From Methylobacter psychrophilus (GTDB lineage Bacteria > Pseudomonadota > Gammaproteobacteria > Methylococcales > Methylomonadaceae), in assembly GCF_025583945.1 (NCBI RefSeq), contig NZ_JAOEGU010000001.1, positions 229,191 through 293,190 on the forward strand: DNA of 64,000 bases, written 5' to 3'. The notes below the pieces were generated by a model. It was not told the DNA's origin. It ran no database searches and was given only the letters and a program-made list of their open reading frames with translations. Both the position numbers and the translations under genes were made by a program. Shown piece after piece: positions 54,480 to 63,872 of this stretch (its first letter is position 1; the number at the start of each line of letters is the position of its first letter).

Positions 54480-54756
54480 AATATTGATTGCTATAGAAGT
54501 GGCTTACGCGACTCCTGAACAACAAGTAATTGTTGCCTTGGATATGCCCGAGGGTACTACCGTCGAACAGGCGATTCAGGCATCCGGCTTGTTGAACCGT
54601 TTCCCGGAAATATCGGCAACTGATTTAAAAGTTGGTATTTTTGGCAGTGTTTGCAAGCTTGACCAGCCATTAACACAGGCCGACAGAGTAGAAATTTATC
54701 GACCTTTAATTCATGACCCCAAGGAAGCCAGGCGGCAGAGGGCAGTGAAGCGCTGA
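54472..54756 (+). CDS. rnfH: RnfH-family (RatB) ubiquitin-like protein
   Basis: A 94-residue beta-grasp protein. The fold shows in IEVAYATPEQQVIVALDMPEGTTVEQAI, shortened to VALDMPEGTTVEQAIQASGL, and DRVEIYRPLIHDPKEARRQRA at the C-terminus, a hallmark of the RnfH/UPF0125 family. It is the usual partner of ratA in a two-gene operon; its function is unclear. The start overlaps ratA by 8 bases. Confidence 0.92.
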   Translation: MDEILIAIEVAYATPEQQVIVALDMPEGTTVEQAIQASGLLNRFPEISATDLKVGIFGSVCKLDQPLTQADRVEIYRPLIHDPKEARRQRAVKR

Positions 54757-54764
54757 GCCATAGA

Positions 54765-54870
54765 CTTTCAGAAATTAAACCTCTAATTCACGTCTCTGTA
54801 GGCTCATAAAGATACCATCCCTTCAAGGGATGGTATCTGTTGATATCTAAATTATTTATCTGAAAATCTA
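54765..54870. repeat. Dispersed repeat family A, copy 3
   Basis: About 106 bp. The centre (54810-54838) is AGATACCATCCCTT, one base, AAGGGATGGTATCT, a perfect 29-base palindrome. Compared with copy 2, the outer pair of the matched region changes from G-C to A-T, a compensatory change. The ends carry TTTCAGA and TCTGAAA. Confidence 0.85.
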
Positions 54871-54893
54871 CATTTGTCGATAAGCAATGCTGC

Positions 54894-54925
54894 AGGATGG
54901 GTACGCTGCGCTTTGTTCATCCTAC
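54894..54925. repeat. REP-like palindrome
   Basis: AGGATGGGTACGCTGCG and TTCATCCTAC form an imperfect hairpin of the class AGGATGGGTT-GCTGCGC...CATCCTAC seen scattered in many proteobacterial genomes. It lies beside repeat A copy 3, at the 3' side of bamE. Confidence 0.55.
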
Positions 54926-54967
54926 ACTGGAGATTGGTTAAGCCAATCCCTCGTATTGCCCAAGCTG

Positions 54968-55480
54968 TTAAAGCGGTAATTTAACAGTTGCTGATCCGGG
55001 TGATGATTTTGCCTCCGGTTTAGGAGCATCCTCAACGTCATCATAGCCAAACAGTCCCGTGATTTTTTCCCATAATGTTCTATCAAGGTCGCGTTTGGGC
55101 ACGTCGATGGTTATTTCTCCCGATGACTTAATGGCAGGTGCCGCTCCCGGCTTGAAATCTCCCTGAATGCCGACTATTTGATCATTTTCAAAAAATAACG
55201 AGATTTGTTTTTGTACTCTGTCTTCACCATCAGGCTCGATTGAATAAACATAATCCCAGCGATTCTTGTGGAAAACATTATCCAGCATAGGTGAGCCCAT
55301 GATGTAAAGTACCTGGCGTTTATTCATTGCAGGTTGGAGTTGGTTAACCATGGCCTGATCAATAATATTGCCTTGTTGAATTTCCAGGTTATAGACGCCT
55401 GGTAAATTGTTCAGGATGGTAGAGCAAGAGACGAGTGTCAGGCTTGTCAATAAGCTTAAATAATAAAGCGACTTTCTCAT
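54968..55480 (-). CDS. bamE: BAM complex lipoprotein BamE (SmpA/OmlA)
   Basis: A 170-residue outer-membrane lipoprotein of the beta-barrel assembly machine. The signal ends LTLVSC, lipidated at Cys19. The BamE core contains QGNIIDQAMVNQLQPAMNKRQV and the family motif VLYIMGSPML...NRWDYVYS. The C-terminal 60 residues are a low-complexity extension beyond typical BamE (about 110-120). ATG 55480 is chosen because the signal peptide begins there; a TTG at 55501 would add seven residues. It is divergent from fur, as in many gammaproteobacteria. Confidence 0.92.
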   Translation of the reverse strand: MRKSLYYLSLLTSLTLVSCSTILNNLPGVYNLEIQQGNIIDQAMVNQLQPAMNKRQVLYIMGSPMLDNVFHKNRWDYVYSIEPDGEDRVQKQISLFFENDQIVGIQGDFKPGAAPAIKSSGEITIDVPKRDLDRTLWEKITGLFGYDDVEDAPKPEAKSSPGSATVKLPL

Positions 55481-55630
55481 TAGAGGCGGTGGAAGTGTCA
55501 AAATGTAAAATCATACAGGATGTTAAATCATTATCCTATAAAACTGTCATGCTTATGCGATCTAAAAAGGCTACAATGTGCGCTATTTTGTATTTAGTTG
55601 CCGGCAGATTGGCTTAAGCGGAGATTAATG

Positions 55631-56047
55631 ATGGAAATGCATGATTTAAGGAACGCGGGCCTGAAGGTTACTTTACCTCGGGTTAAGATTCTGCAAATAT
55701 TAGAAAAACAGGTTAACGAGCGTCATTTAACGGCTGAAAAAGTTTATAAAATTCTGCTGAGTGAAGATGAAGAAATTGGCCTGGCAACTGTTTATAGGGT
55801 TTTAACCCAATTTGAAGCCGCAGGTTTGGTGACCAGGCATCACTTTGAGGGTGGTAATTCGGTCTTTGAATTGGATACCGGTTCTCACCATGATCATATC
55901 CTTTGTATGAAATGCGGCAAAGTGGATGAGTTTACGGATGAAGTTATCGAAACTCGGCAAAAAGAAATTGCTTTAAAACTGGGTTATGAATTAACAGATC
56001 ATGGCCTTTATTTATATGGATTTTGCCCTCAGTGCAAGGCCTCCTGA
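55631..56047 (+). CDS. fur: Ferric uptake regulator Fur
   Basis: A 138-residue metal-responsive repressor. The winged helix contains GLKVTLPRVKILQIL and IGLATVYRVLTQFE, and the metal sites HHDHILCMKCGKV and FCPQC (structural zinc cysteines) are present. Length is standard. GGAG is 7 bases before ATG 55631; an ATG at 55628 is only 4 bases from it. The bamE-fur divergent gap of 150 bases would hold both promoters. Confidence 0.95.
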   Translation: MEMHDLRNAGLKVTLPRVKILQILEKQVNERHLTAEKVYKILLSEDEEIGLATVYRVLTQFEAAGLVTRHHFEGGNSVFELDTGSHHDHILCMKCGKVDEFTDEVIETRQKEIALKLGYELTDHGLYLYGFCPQCKAS

Positions 56048-56072
56048 TTTTTTTCTCTAACTTATAGATTTC

Positions 56073-57320
56073 ATGTTTAAACCTCTTGTTTTTTATATAG
56101 GCTTGCGTTACACGCGGGCCAAACGTCGTACCCAGTTTATTTCTTTCATTACCTTAACTTCTGTTCTTGGTATTGCGCTGGGCGTTACTGCGCTAATTAC
56201 CGTTTTGTCAGTGATGAATGGTTTTGAAGCTGAATTACGCGAGCGAATTCTGGGCATGACTTCACATGCTACGGTCACCGGTAAATACGGGCAGTTGGAT
56301 AACTGGCATGAACTGGATCAGAAATTAAAAGGTTACCCCCATGTAGAGGGCGCGGCACCCTTTATTAGTGGGCAGGTTATGATTAACGCCGATCGGCGTG
56401 TCAGTGGAACCATGCTTAACGGGATACTGCCGGATTATGAATCCCGGGTTTCCGAGGTTGCCGATAAAATGAAGTCAGGCAAGCTTTCCGATCTGGTTGC
56501 CGGTCAATACGGTATTGTTCTGGGTGTTGAACTTGCCAAGTATTTAGGGGTTATGACGGGGGATAAAATCACCGTGATCAGTCCACAAATTAATTCCACA
56601 CCGGCAGGTATTGTACCGAGAATGCGACGCTTTACTGTAGTGGGTGTTTTTCAGGTTGGTATGTATGAGTATGATCGTAACATGGCATTGATTAATATTG
56701 AGGATGCGTCCAAGTTATTTCGTTTGGAAGGTTCAGTTTCAGGCCTGCGTATTAAGCTGGATGATTTGTTTAATGCGCCGCAAATTACACGCTCAATGGC
56801 AACCGCTCTTTATGATGAATATCAGGTCAGTGATTGGACGTTGGCGCATAACAATTTCTTTAAAGCGATTCAGACAGAAAAACGGGTAATGTTTATTATC
56901 CTGTTGTTGATAGTCGCGGTAGCGGCTTTTAATATTGTTTCTACGCTGGTGATGGTGGTGACCGATAAACGGGGTGATATCGCTATTCTAAAAACCCAGG
57001 GGCTGACTTCAGGCTCAGTTATGGGGATTTTTATGGTGTTGGGCTCCATTATCGGGGTGGTTGGTACAGCACTGGGAACATTAGGTGGCGTATTGCTGGC
57101 GTTAAATGTTGAAACCATCGTACCGGCCATTGAAAAATTATTTCAGGTTCAGTTTATGGCCGCTGATGTTTATTACATTAGTGAATTGCCTTCCAAGTTG
57201 GTTTGGTCGGATGTTTATGCGATTGCCGGCATGGCCTTTTTCCTGTCCTTATTGGCGACGATTTATCCTGCCTGGCAGGCATCCCGAATAAATCCAGCGG
57301 AAGTTCTTAGATATGAATAA
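56073..57320 (+). CDS. lolC: Lipoprotein-releasing ABC transporter permease (LolC/LolE/LolF type)
   Basis: A 415-residue MacB-fold permease that releases lipoproteins from the inner membrane to LolA. It starts YIGLRYTRAKRRTQFISF, has four membrane helices (one at the N-terminus, three after about 270) and a large periplasmic domain between. The C-terminal coupling segment ends YPAWQASRINPAEVLRYE. Only one permease gene precedes lolD and none follows, which matches the single-permease LolF-LolD form found in several gammaproteobacteria better than LolCDE. The stop overlaps the lolD start by 8 bases. Confidence 0.92.
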   Translation: MFKPLVFYIGLRYTRAKRRTQFISFITLTSVLGIALGVTALITVLSVMNGFEAELRERILGMTSHATVTGKYGQLDNWHELDQKLKGYPHVEGAAPFISGQVMINADRRVSGTMLNGILPDYESRVSEVADKMKSGKLSDLVAGQYGIVLGVELAKYLGVMTGDKITVISPQINSTPAGIVPRMRRFTVVGVFQVGMYEYDRNMALINIEDASKLFRLEGSVSGLRIKLDDLFNAPQITRSMATALYDEYQVSDWTLAHNNFFKAIQTEKRVMFIILLLIVAVAAFNIVSTLVMVVTDKRGDIAILKTQGLTSGSVMGIFMVLGSIIGVVGTALGTLGGVLLALNVETIVPAIEKLFQVQFMAADVYYISELPSKLVWSDVYAIAGMAFFLSLLATIYPAWQASRINPAEVLRYE

Positions 57321-57993
57321 AACCAGTATTTTGCATTGCCACCAATTGACTAAACGCTATGATCAGGGTGGGTTGGATGTTGAGGTCTTGAGAGGCGTTG
57401 ATTTAAACATTGGTGTTGGTGAGCGCGTTGCCATTATGGGCGCTTCAGGTTCCGGTAAAAGTACCTTACTGCATCTTTTGGGTGGTTTGGAAAAAGCCAG
57501 TGGTGGCGAGGTCGTTTTGGACGGGGTTAACATCAATCAAGTTAGCGCCGGAAAGCTGGCCAAATTAAGGAATAAATCCTTGGGGTTTATTTATCAATCG
57601 CACCATTTATTAGGCGAGTTTACGGTTCTGGAAAATGTGGCAATGCCCTTGTTGATTGGCGGAGAGTCCGTTAAACAAGCGCGTATTCGTGCCAGTGAAT
57701 TATTGCAGCGCGTAGGTTTAGGTCATCGCGTTGAGCATAAGCCGGGTGAGTTATCCGGTGGCGAAAGGCAGCGTGCAGCGGTGGCAAGGGCCTTAATTAA
57801 CAAGCCAAGTTTGATATTGGCTGATGAACCTACCGGAAATCTCGACAGTAAAACTGCCGATCAGGTTTATCAGTTAATGCTGGAGTTAAATCAGGAGCTG
57901 AAGGTCAGCTTTTTGGTCGTGACTCATGATCATGATCTGGCGTCACGTATGGGCAAGGTTTTGCACATGGAAGATGGTTTGATTGTGGGTTAA
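57313..57993 (+). CDS. lolD: Lipoprotein-releasing ABC transporter ATPase LolD
   Basis: A 226-residue ABC ATPase. Walker A is GASGSGKST (about 42-50), Q-loop IYQSHHLL, ABC signature LSGGERQR and Walker B LILADEPTGNLDSKTAD with the switch histidine in VVTHDHD. It powers the adjacent permease. It overlaps the permease gene by 8 bases, and the pair likely forms one operon. Confidence 0.95.
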   Translation: MNKTSILHCHQLTKRYDQGGLDVEVLRGVDLNIGVGERVAIMGASGSGKSTLLHLLGGLEKASGGEVVLDGVNINQVSAGKLAKLRNKSLGFIYQSHHLLGEFTVLENVAMPLLIGGESVKQARIRASELLQRVGLGHRVEHKPGELSGGERQRAAVARALINKPSLILADEPTGNLDSKTADQVYQLMLELNQELKVSFLVVTHDHDLASRMGKVLHMEDGLIVG

Positions 57994-57999
57994 TTTTAT

Positions 58000-58255
58000 T
58001 CACCACGAAGACACGAAGGACACGAAGAAAAAATTTGGTCTTTTTTTTGTTACCTAAGTTGGTACAGTTTAAGACTAAATCGTTCGCTTCGACTCCGCTC
58101 AGCGAACGGTCTTTTTTGATGATTTATCATTAAGTTAATTTTATTAACGGTTAAGTCTTTTTGCTTGTCCCGTCTAAAGTGGGTAGCTGAAATCAATTAA
58201 GCCAGGCAGGCCTTTAAAATTTTTTTCTTCGCATCCTTCGTGTCTTCGTGGTGAG
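58000..58255. repeat. Repeat family D: inverted pair of ACGAAG-type repeats
   Basis: TCACCACGAAGACACGAAGG (from 58000) and, inverted, a copy ending CTTCGTGGTGA (58221-58254) bound a 255-base non-coding stretch between lolD and the DUF2062 gene. Inside, CGTTCGCT...AGCGAACG followed by TCTTTTTT (about 58080-58117) is a likely + strand terminator for lolD and also matches a common CTTCGACTCCGCTCAG repeat. Confidence 0.7.
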
Positions 58256-58291
58256 AATCTTTTAAGGTTTTTTTGTGGATTTACTTTTTAG

Positions 58292-58852
58292 TTACGATCT
58301 ATCGTAATTAACGGCTTTGAAGGGATTCTTTTTTGAAGAAGGATGCTTGCGTGTTTGTTTTCTGGTGGCCCATTTTTTGGCGACATGATAATGCCAGAAA
58401 TAGTTAATGCCAAAATAGCCGGTTGTAGCGCACACTACACCGATAAGCAGGCAACCGGTCAGAAACGGAAACAAAATATCACCCGATAATACGGCATCCA
58501 GTGAAAAAGAGGCGGCAGGGAGATTTAGCACCGAAAGTCCAACCAGATAAGCAAAATAAAACAGTGGTGGCATGGTGACAGGGTTGGTTATCCAAACCAG
58601 CGCGATGGCAATCGGTAAATTTCCCCTTAAATAAAATGCCCCTACTGCCGCAATTGCCATTTGACCCGGGGTTGGAATCCAGGCGCAAAAAAGACCTACG
58701 GCAAAAGCCATAGCGACAGAGCGTCTATTTAAATGCCAGAGATTGGGATCGTGCAGTTTATCGCCCAGAAACTGCAGATTTTTGTGCTGTTTAATTACGT
58801 TATGGTCAGGGACAAACTTATTTAATAGTTTTTGTAACAGTTTTTTGGCCAT
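58292..58852 (-). CDS. DUF2062 membrane protein
   Basis: A 186-residue protein with a basic N-terminus (MAKKLLQKLLNKFVP) and three or four membrane helices. The DUF2062 markers are RSVAMAFAVGLFCAWIPTPGQM, shown here as FAVGLFCAWIPTPGQM, and LVWITNPVTMPPLFYFAYLVG. The function is unknown. It is divergent from comEC, a pairing seen in many gammaproteobacteria. Confidence 0.85.
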   Translation of the reverse strand: MAKKLLQKLLNKFVPDHNVIKQHKNLQFLGDKLHDPNLWHLNRRSVAMAFAVGLFCAWIPTPGQMAIAAVGAFYLRGNLPIAIALVWITNPVTMPPLFYFAYLVGLSVLNLPAASFSLDAVLSGDILFPFLTGCLLIGVVCATTGYFGINYFWHYHVAKKWATRKQTRKHPSSKKNPFKAVNYDRS

Positions 58853-58927
58853 CGTTTTTTAAAGTTAAAGTTGTTTATAAAACAGTTTATCAGATTTTTG
58901 TCAGCCTAAAAAATGCCAAGGAGCTAA

Positions 58928-61192
58928 ATGATTGTTTCTGCCCTGTCATTTCTAGTCGGACTTTTAGTCGTTCAGCAGTTTTCGGCATTGCCGGGAATTC
59001 AGTGGCTAATTGTCGTCACTGCCTCTGTCTGCATTATGGCATGGTTGCGGTATTGGCGGTGGCTGTTTTTTGTTATTGGTTTATTGTGGGCAATAGTATT
59101 TGCGATGAGTCGGTTAGCCGACCGATTGCCTCAATCTCTTGAGGGCATTGATATTCCGGTCAACGGTTTTATTGTTGATTTACCTGAGCAGGATGAAAGA
59201 AGCACGCGCTTTGATTTTGTCGTGACCCATTCAGCGCAAAAGTTACCCTCCAAAATAAGATTAAGTTGGTATTTTCCTGATCGAGCCATTAAAGCCGGTG
59301 AGTATTGGTCTTTTACTGTTAAATTAAAGCGGCCTCATGGTAGTTTAAATCCGGGTGGATTTGATTATGAGCGCTGGTTATTTACCCAAGGTGTTGGTGC
59401 TGTCGGCTATGTGCGCCCTACCAGTCAAATACCGGTTTTACTGAGGCAGAAGTCAGCCTGGACCAGTATTTCTGTTTGGCGGCAAAACATTATTGACCGT
59501 CTGTCACTTACTTTACCTGATAGTCCAAGTCTTGCCTTAATTAAGGCCTTAACCATTGGCGATGGCAGCGGCATTACGCAAAATCAATGGGATGTTTTTC
59601 GCAAAACCGGCACGACGCATCTGGTTGTTATTTCCGGTTCGCATGTCGGACTGATTGCCGGTTTGGTTTATTTTTTGATACTTAACCTGTGGGTCAGAAC
59701 AGGGTGTCTGGCGTGGTCACCGCAAAGAGTTGCTGCTATCACCGCGATGTTTATGGCCGTCTTTTACGCAGGTTTGGCGGGATTTTCGGTGCCAACACAA
59801 CGCTCGGTAATCATGCTTGCCATTGTTATGCTGGCCATTTTTCTTCAGCGTAATACCCGGCCCTTTAATACCCTGGCTGTTGCCTTGTTTGCCGTATTGA
59901 TATTTGATCCTTTGGCAGTTTTATCCGTTGGCTTCTGGCTATCCTTTCTTGCTGTCAGCTTGATTGTTTATACCGTTGCCGGGCGCTTGGGCAATCCGGG
60001 TTATCTTCTTGAGATGATAAAAATAAATTGGGCAACTTCGGTGGGATTATCGCCACTGTTATTGTTCTTTTTTCAGCAAGTTTCACTTTGTTCGCCATTA
60101 GCCAATTTTATTGCCGTACCCGTAATCAGTTTGTTGGTAGTACCCTTGTCATTACTGGGCGTCATCATTATGTTTGCTTCGCAGTTATTGGCGAGTAATC
60201 TGTTTATGGTTGTTGATATTATCTTGCAAGGCTTATGGTGGCTGTTAGTTCATTTGGCAGAGTTGCCGTTAGCAATCATAAATCACGCCCAGCCCCCATT
60301 CTGGGCTTTTGTGCTTGCCATCCCCGGAGTTTTATTATTGCTTGCACCTCGGGGTATTCCAGCGCGGTGGCTAAGTCTGGTTATGTTTTTACCGTTGGTT
60401 TTTACGGCATCAAAAAAACCTGAAGCAGGTGCTATTAACATGACTGTGCTGGATGTCGGACAAGCCTTGTCGGTCGTTGTACAAACGACCAATCATTGGT
60501 TGGTTTATGATGCCGGTTCCAAATTTTCAGAGGAAAGCGATAGTGGCAAGAATACGTTATTGCCTTTTTTAAGGCAGCAAGGTGTAAGAAAAATTGACAA
60601 GCTTATCATTAGTCACGGTGATAACGACCATATTGGTGGAGCGGTATCTTTATTGACTGGCCTGCCGATAACACAGGTGTTAACCAGTGCTCCCGAACAG
60701 TTAAGTAATTATTCTCCCGTTGTCTGTGTAGCAGGGCAATCCTGGGAATGGGATCATGTCAGGTTCACTTTACTATCACCACAGCATCCGTTTGTTTCGG
60801 AAAATGATAACTCCTGTGTACTAAAAATCGAGTCTGAACAGGGTGCTGTGTTGCTGACTAGTGATATAGAGGCTTCAGCGGAATCCTGGCTGGTTGAGAC
60901 TTATGGCGGTAACCTGAAAGCCGAAATATTAATTGCTCCTCATCACGGCAGTAAAACGTCATCGACACTGTCGTTCCTTCAGGCTGTTCAACCAGGCTAT
61001 GTGTTGATTTCGTCAGGCTATCGCAATCAGTTTGGTCATCCGCATCAGGATGTTTTAGCGCGTTATCAGCAAATAAAAGCAAAATGGTTTAACACCGCTG
61101 ATAGTGGTGCGTTTACGATTAGCGTAACAGATGGTTCCTGGCTGGTGCAGTCACAGCGTGATACAGACAGTAAATATTGGAATTATAAATAA
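58928..61192 (+). CDS. comEC: DNA internalization protein ComEC/Rec2
   Basis: A 754-residue inner-membrane channel for uptake of transforming DNA. There are an N-terminal hydrophobic part and OB-like domain (about 60-170), the competence domain with many helices (about 200-475; TTHLVVISGSHVGLIAGL) and a metallo-beta-lactamase-like domain (about 500-745). The last has ISHGDNDHIGG, the HxxxDH metal motif, and APHHGSKTSS. The domain set and order are complete, so natural competence is possible; other com or pil genes are not in the window. Confidence 0.93.
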   Translation: MIVSALSFLVGLLVVQQFSALPGIQWLIVVTASVCIMAWLRYWRWLFFVIGLLWAIVFAMSRLADRLPQSLEGIDIPVNGFIVDLPEQDERSTRFDFVVTHSAQKLPSKIRLSWYFPDRAIKAGEYWSFTVKLKRPHGSLNPGGFDYERWLFTQGVGAVGYVRPTSQIPVLLRQKSAWTSISVWRQNIIDRLSLTLPDSPSLALIKALTIGDGSGITQNQWDVFRKTGTTHLVVISGSHVGLIAGLVYFLILNLWVRTGCLAWSPQRVAAITAMFMAVFYAGLAGFSVPTQRSVIMLAIVMLAIFLQRNTRPFNTLAVALFAVLIFDPLAVLSVGFWLSFLAVSLIVYTVAGRLGNPGYLLEMIKINWATSVGLSPLLLFFFQQVSLCSPLANFIAVPVISLLVVPLSLLGVIIMFASQLLASNLFMVVDIILQGLWWLLVHLAELPLAIINHAQPPFWAFVLAIPGVLLLLAPRGIPARWLSLVMFLPLVFTASKKPEAGAINMTVLDVGQALSVVVQTTNHWLVYDAGSKFSEESDSGKNTLLPFLRQQGVRKIDKLIISHGDNDHIGGAVSLLTGLPITQVLTSAPEQLSNYSPVVCVAGQSWEWDHVRFTLLSPQHPFVSENDNSCVLKIESEQGAVLLTSDIEASAESWLVETYGGNLKAEILIAPHHGSKTSSTLSFLQAVQPGYVLISSGYRNQFGHPHQDVLARYQQIKAKWFNTADSGAFTISVTDGSWLVQSQRDTDSKYWNYK

Positions 61193-61247
61193 GAGGCAAA
61201 GATTTTCTTGCAGCATCGCCAGGAAAGTCTGCAAAAGCTTAAATGCT

Positions 61248-61280
61248 TTCACCACGAAGATACGAAGATACGAAGAAAAC
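61248..61280. repeat. Repeat family D, single copy
   Basis: CACCACGAAGATACGAAGA followed by TACGAAGAAAAC: a tandem run of ATACGAAG units on the + strand. It lies in the 322-base gap between comEC and the GGDEF-EAL gene. No gene or clear terminator is seen in the rest of that gap. Confidence 0.65.
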
Positions 61281-61514
61281 TGATCGCCAACTCACGGCCA
61301 AAACCGGTCTGTCACGACTGACCGCTTTATAGCAATAAATTCGCAGAATGAAGTTTGGCAGTGCACCATGAGCAAACGGTAAGTTTAATTCTGAATTCAT
61401 CTTAGGATATTGGTCTATGAAATTGTGATAGCTCTCACAATGCCAACACATAGTGAGTTTGGAATACTTTTAGAGTAAAATCAAACCAAAGGTAACTCAC
61501 ATCTAAAACAGTTC

Positions 61515-63728
61515 ATGCACAACCCCCAAATACACAAACTTAAACAGTTATTTGAACTTAGTCTGACGTTATCCGGTGATCCAATAGAAATATTCCGACA
61601 TGCCGCCAAAATGATTGGTGAAATGCTGGAGGTCAAGGTTGTATGCTTGTCCGAAATACAAGGGGGGCAACTTAATTTCCTTGCCGTCTATATCGATGGC
61701 GAAATTTACAGTAATGCGGGAGTATGCTCACTAGCAATTACTCCTTGCGCAACCGTTGAGCAATCCAGAGACATCAGAGTCTATGACAGAGTAGCAGAAC
61801 TCTTCCCTGAAGCGACTTTCCTTAAAGATCACAACGCCTTTGCTTACTGTGGATTTCCTTCTTTGGATAATCAAGGAAAAGTGGTGGCCGTTACTTGTTT
61901 GCTAGACGATAAACCGCATGATTTCACTTTAGAAGATCAATCGATTTTGCGCATCATAGGACAGCGCATTGGCATGGAGATTGAACGTAAGCATAACATT
62001 GAAGAAAATGAGCGCGCCAATGACATTCTTCGAATAAACGAGGATAGACTGCATCAAGCCACTTCCGCCTCCGGCATAGGTGTTTTCGATCAAACATATT
62101 GCAATAAATCAATTTATTCTTCACCTGAGTTGCGCAAACTCTGTGGGTGGGGGAGTAATGAAAGGGTGACCTTTAAAACATTTATTTCTAGTCTCTACCC
62201 AAAAGACCGTAAAAGGGTTATAGAAGCTATTCGGCATGCTCAGAATCCCTATGAAGGTGGTCTTATAGACATTGAACACCGGATTATCCATCGGGATGGC
62301 GAAGTTCGATGGCTGGTCACTCGAGCACAAACATTTTTTGAAACCAATGAGCTTATTAGCAACGCTATTCGCATCGTAGGCGCTGTAAGTGATATTACTG
62401 AGCGTAAACGCTCCGAGGAAGATATTCACTTTCTGGCCAATTTTGATCCACTTACTAGATTGCCAAACCGTATTCAACTCAACTATCATTTTAAATATGC
62501 TATTAGTTTAGCGAAACGCAATAAAGGACAATTGGCATTGATGTTCTTGGATCTTGACCACTTCAAAGATATCAACGACTCCCTCGGTCATAGCTTAGGA
62601 GATAGCGTCTTGATTGAGCTGGCTAAACGCCTTAGTCTGTTGCTGCGTGCAGAGGACACAGTAACACGGTTGGGCGGTGATGAGTTTATTTTGCTACTGC
62701 CTGGTGTTGATCAACTTGGTGCCGCCCACGTTGCTCAAAAATTACTGGATACCATCGCCACACCTTATCTAATTGACCATCAAAACCTGACGCTGACGGC
62801 ATCGATTGGTATTGCGCTTTATCCAGAAGATGGCGAGGATTTGGAAACTCTATCCAAGAGTGCTGATACGGCGATGTATCGTGCCAAACGAGAAGGCCGC
62901 CAATACTATCGTTTCTTTACTCCAGAGATGCAGAAACAATCTGAACGCAATCTACAATTGGTTAATGCCTTGCGTCATGCACTGGAATATGAGCAATTAT
63001 ATTTACATTATCAGCCCCAAGTGGCTATACATAATAGCCAAATTATAGGGGCTGAGGCGTTATTGCGCTGGCAACACCCCACGCTTGGCATGGTGTTACC
63101 AGAAGAATTTATTCCCGTCGCAGAGGAGAGTAGATTGATCCTGCCGATTGGCGAATGGGTATTAAAGACCGCCATACGACAAGCAAAAGCCTGGATGAAT
63201 GAGGGCTTTCCTCCGATGATTATGGCAGTGAACCTGTCTGCAGTACAGTTTCGTCACCCCGATCTGCCGGAGCTGATCACACGCCTACTTGATGAAGAGG
63301 GTTTGCCGCCTGAGTATTTAGAACTGGAGCTGACTGAAGGTGTTGCGATGCATAACCCCAAAAATGCCATCGCCATAATGGAAAAGCTACATGAGCGAGG
63401 TATCCGTATGTCGATCGATGATTTTGGTACCGGCTATTCCTCACTGAGTTATCTGAAAAAATTCAAGTCTTACAAACTTAAGATAGATCAGTCTTTTGTG
63501 CGCGATATCGTTACTGACCCTGATGATAAAGCTATTGTTAGTGCAATTATCAATCTAGCAAAAAGCCTTGGTTTGCAAACCATTGCCGAAGGCGTGGAAA
63601 CGGTTGAACAGCTAATGCTTCTTCGTGAACAGGGTTGCAATGAGATGCAGGGCTATCTATTCAGTAAACCGTTACCTGTGGAACAATTCAGTGCATTATT
63701 AAAGGAAAATCTGAAATCATTAGACTAA
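61515..63728 (+). CDS. GAF-PAS-GGDEF-EAL cyclic di-GMP protein
   Basis: A 737-residue cytosolic signalling protein: GAF domain (about 15-160), PAS/PAC (about 170-298), GGDEF (about 305-465) and EAL (about 480-730). The cyclase signature is RLGGDEFILLL. The phosphodiesterase site is complete: GAEALLRW, AVNLSAVQF, ELELTEG, IDDFGTGYSSL, KIDQSFV and IAEGVET. A cyclase and a phosphodiesterase site both intact mean net direction depends on input from the GAF/PAS sensors. No membrane helix. The start at 61515 has no strong ribosome site. It is the last complete gene of the window. Confidence 0.9.
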   Translation: MHNPQIHKLKQLFELSLTLSGDPIEIFRHAAKMIGEMLEVKVVCLSEIQGGQLNFLAVYIDGEIYSNAGVCSLAITPCATVEQSRDIRVYDRVAELFPEATFLKDHNAFAYCGFPSLDNQGKVVAVTCLLDDKPHDFTLEDQSILRIIGQRIGMEIERKHNIEENERANDILRINEDRLHQATSASGIGVFDQTYCNKSIYSSPELRKLCGWGSNERVTFKTFISSLYPKDRKRVIEAIRHAQNPYEGGLIDIEHRIIHRDGEVRWLVTRAQTFFETNELISNAIRIVGAVSDITERKRSEEDIHFLANFDPLTRLPNRIQLNYHFKYAISLAKRNKGQLALMFLDLDHFKDINDSLGHSLGDSVLIELAKRLSLLLRAEDTVTRLGGDEFILLLPGVDQLGAAHVAQKLLDTIATPYLIDHQNLTLTASIGIALYPEDGEDLETLSKSADTAMYRAKREGRQYYRFFTPEMQKQSERNLQLVNALRHALEYEQLYLHYQPQVAIHNSQIIGAEALLRWQHPTLGMVLPEEFIPVAEESRLILPIGEWVLKTAIRQAKAWMNEGFPPMIMAVNLSAVQFRHPDLPELITRLLDEEGLPPEYLELELTEGVAMHNPKNAIAIMEKLHERGIRMSIDDFGTGYSSLSYLKKFKSYKLKIDQSFVRDIVTDPDDKAIVSAIINLAKSLGLQTIAEGVETVEQLMLLREQGCNEMQGYLFSKPLPVEQFSALLKENLKSLD

Positions 63729-63872
63729 CGAACTGTTAATGTGGTCATTACTTTAGCTTTCACAGTCGGGTTTAGGGAAGCTTAAATTCATACTTGAATG
63801 ACGGCAAGGGGTCGGTAGTGAGCCTGCAATCTTCAATTTATTTTTCCAGAAATAATCGTCCGCTTTAGAGGT

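Noticed and set aside
54472..54756. RatA-RatB as a toxin-antitoxin pair
   Set aside because: RatB/RnfH is not an established antitoxin, and both proteins are conserved housekeeping-type genes.
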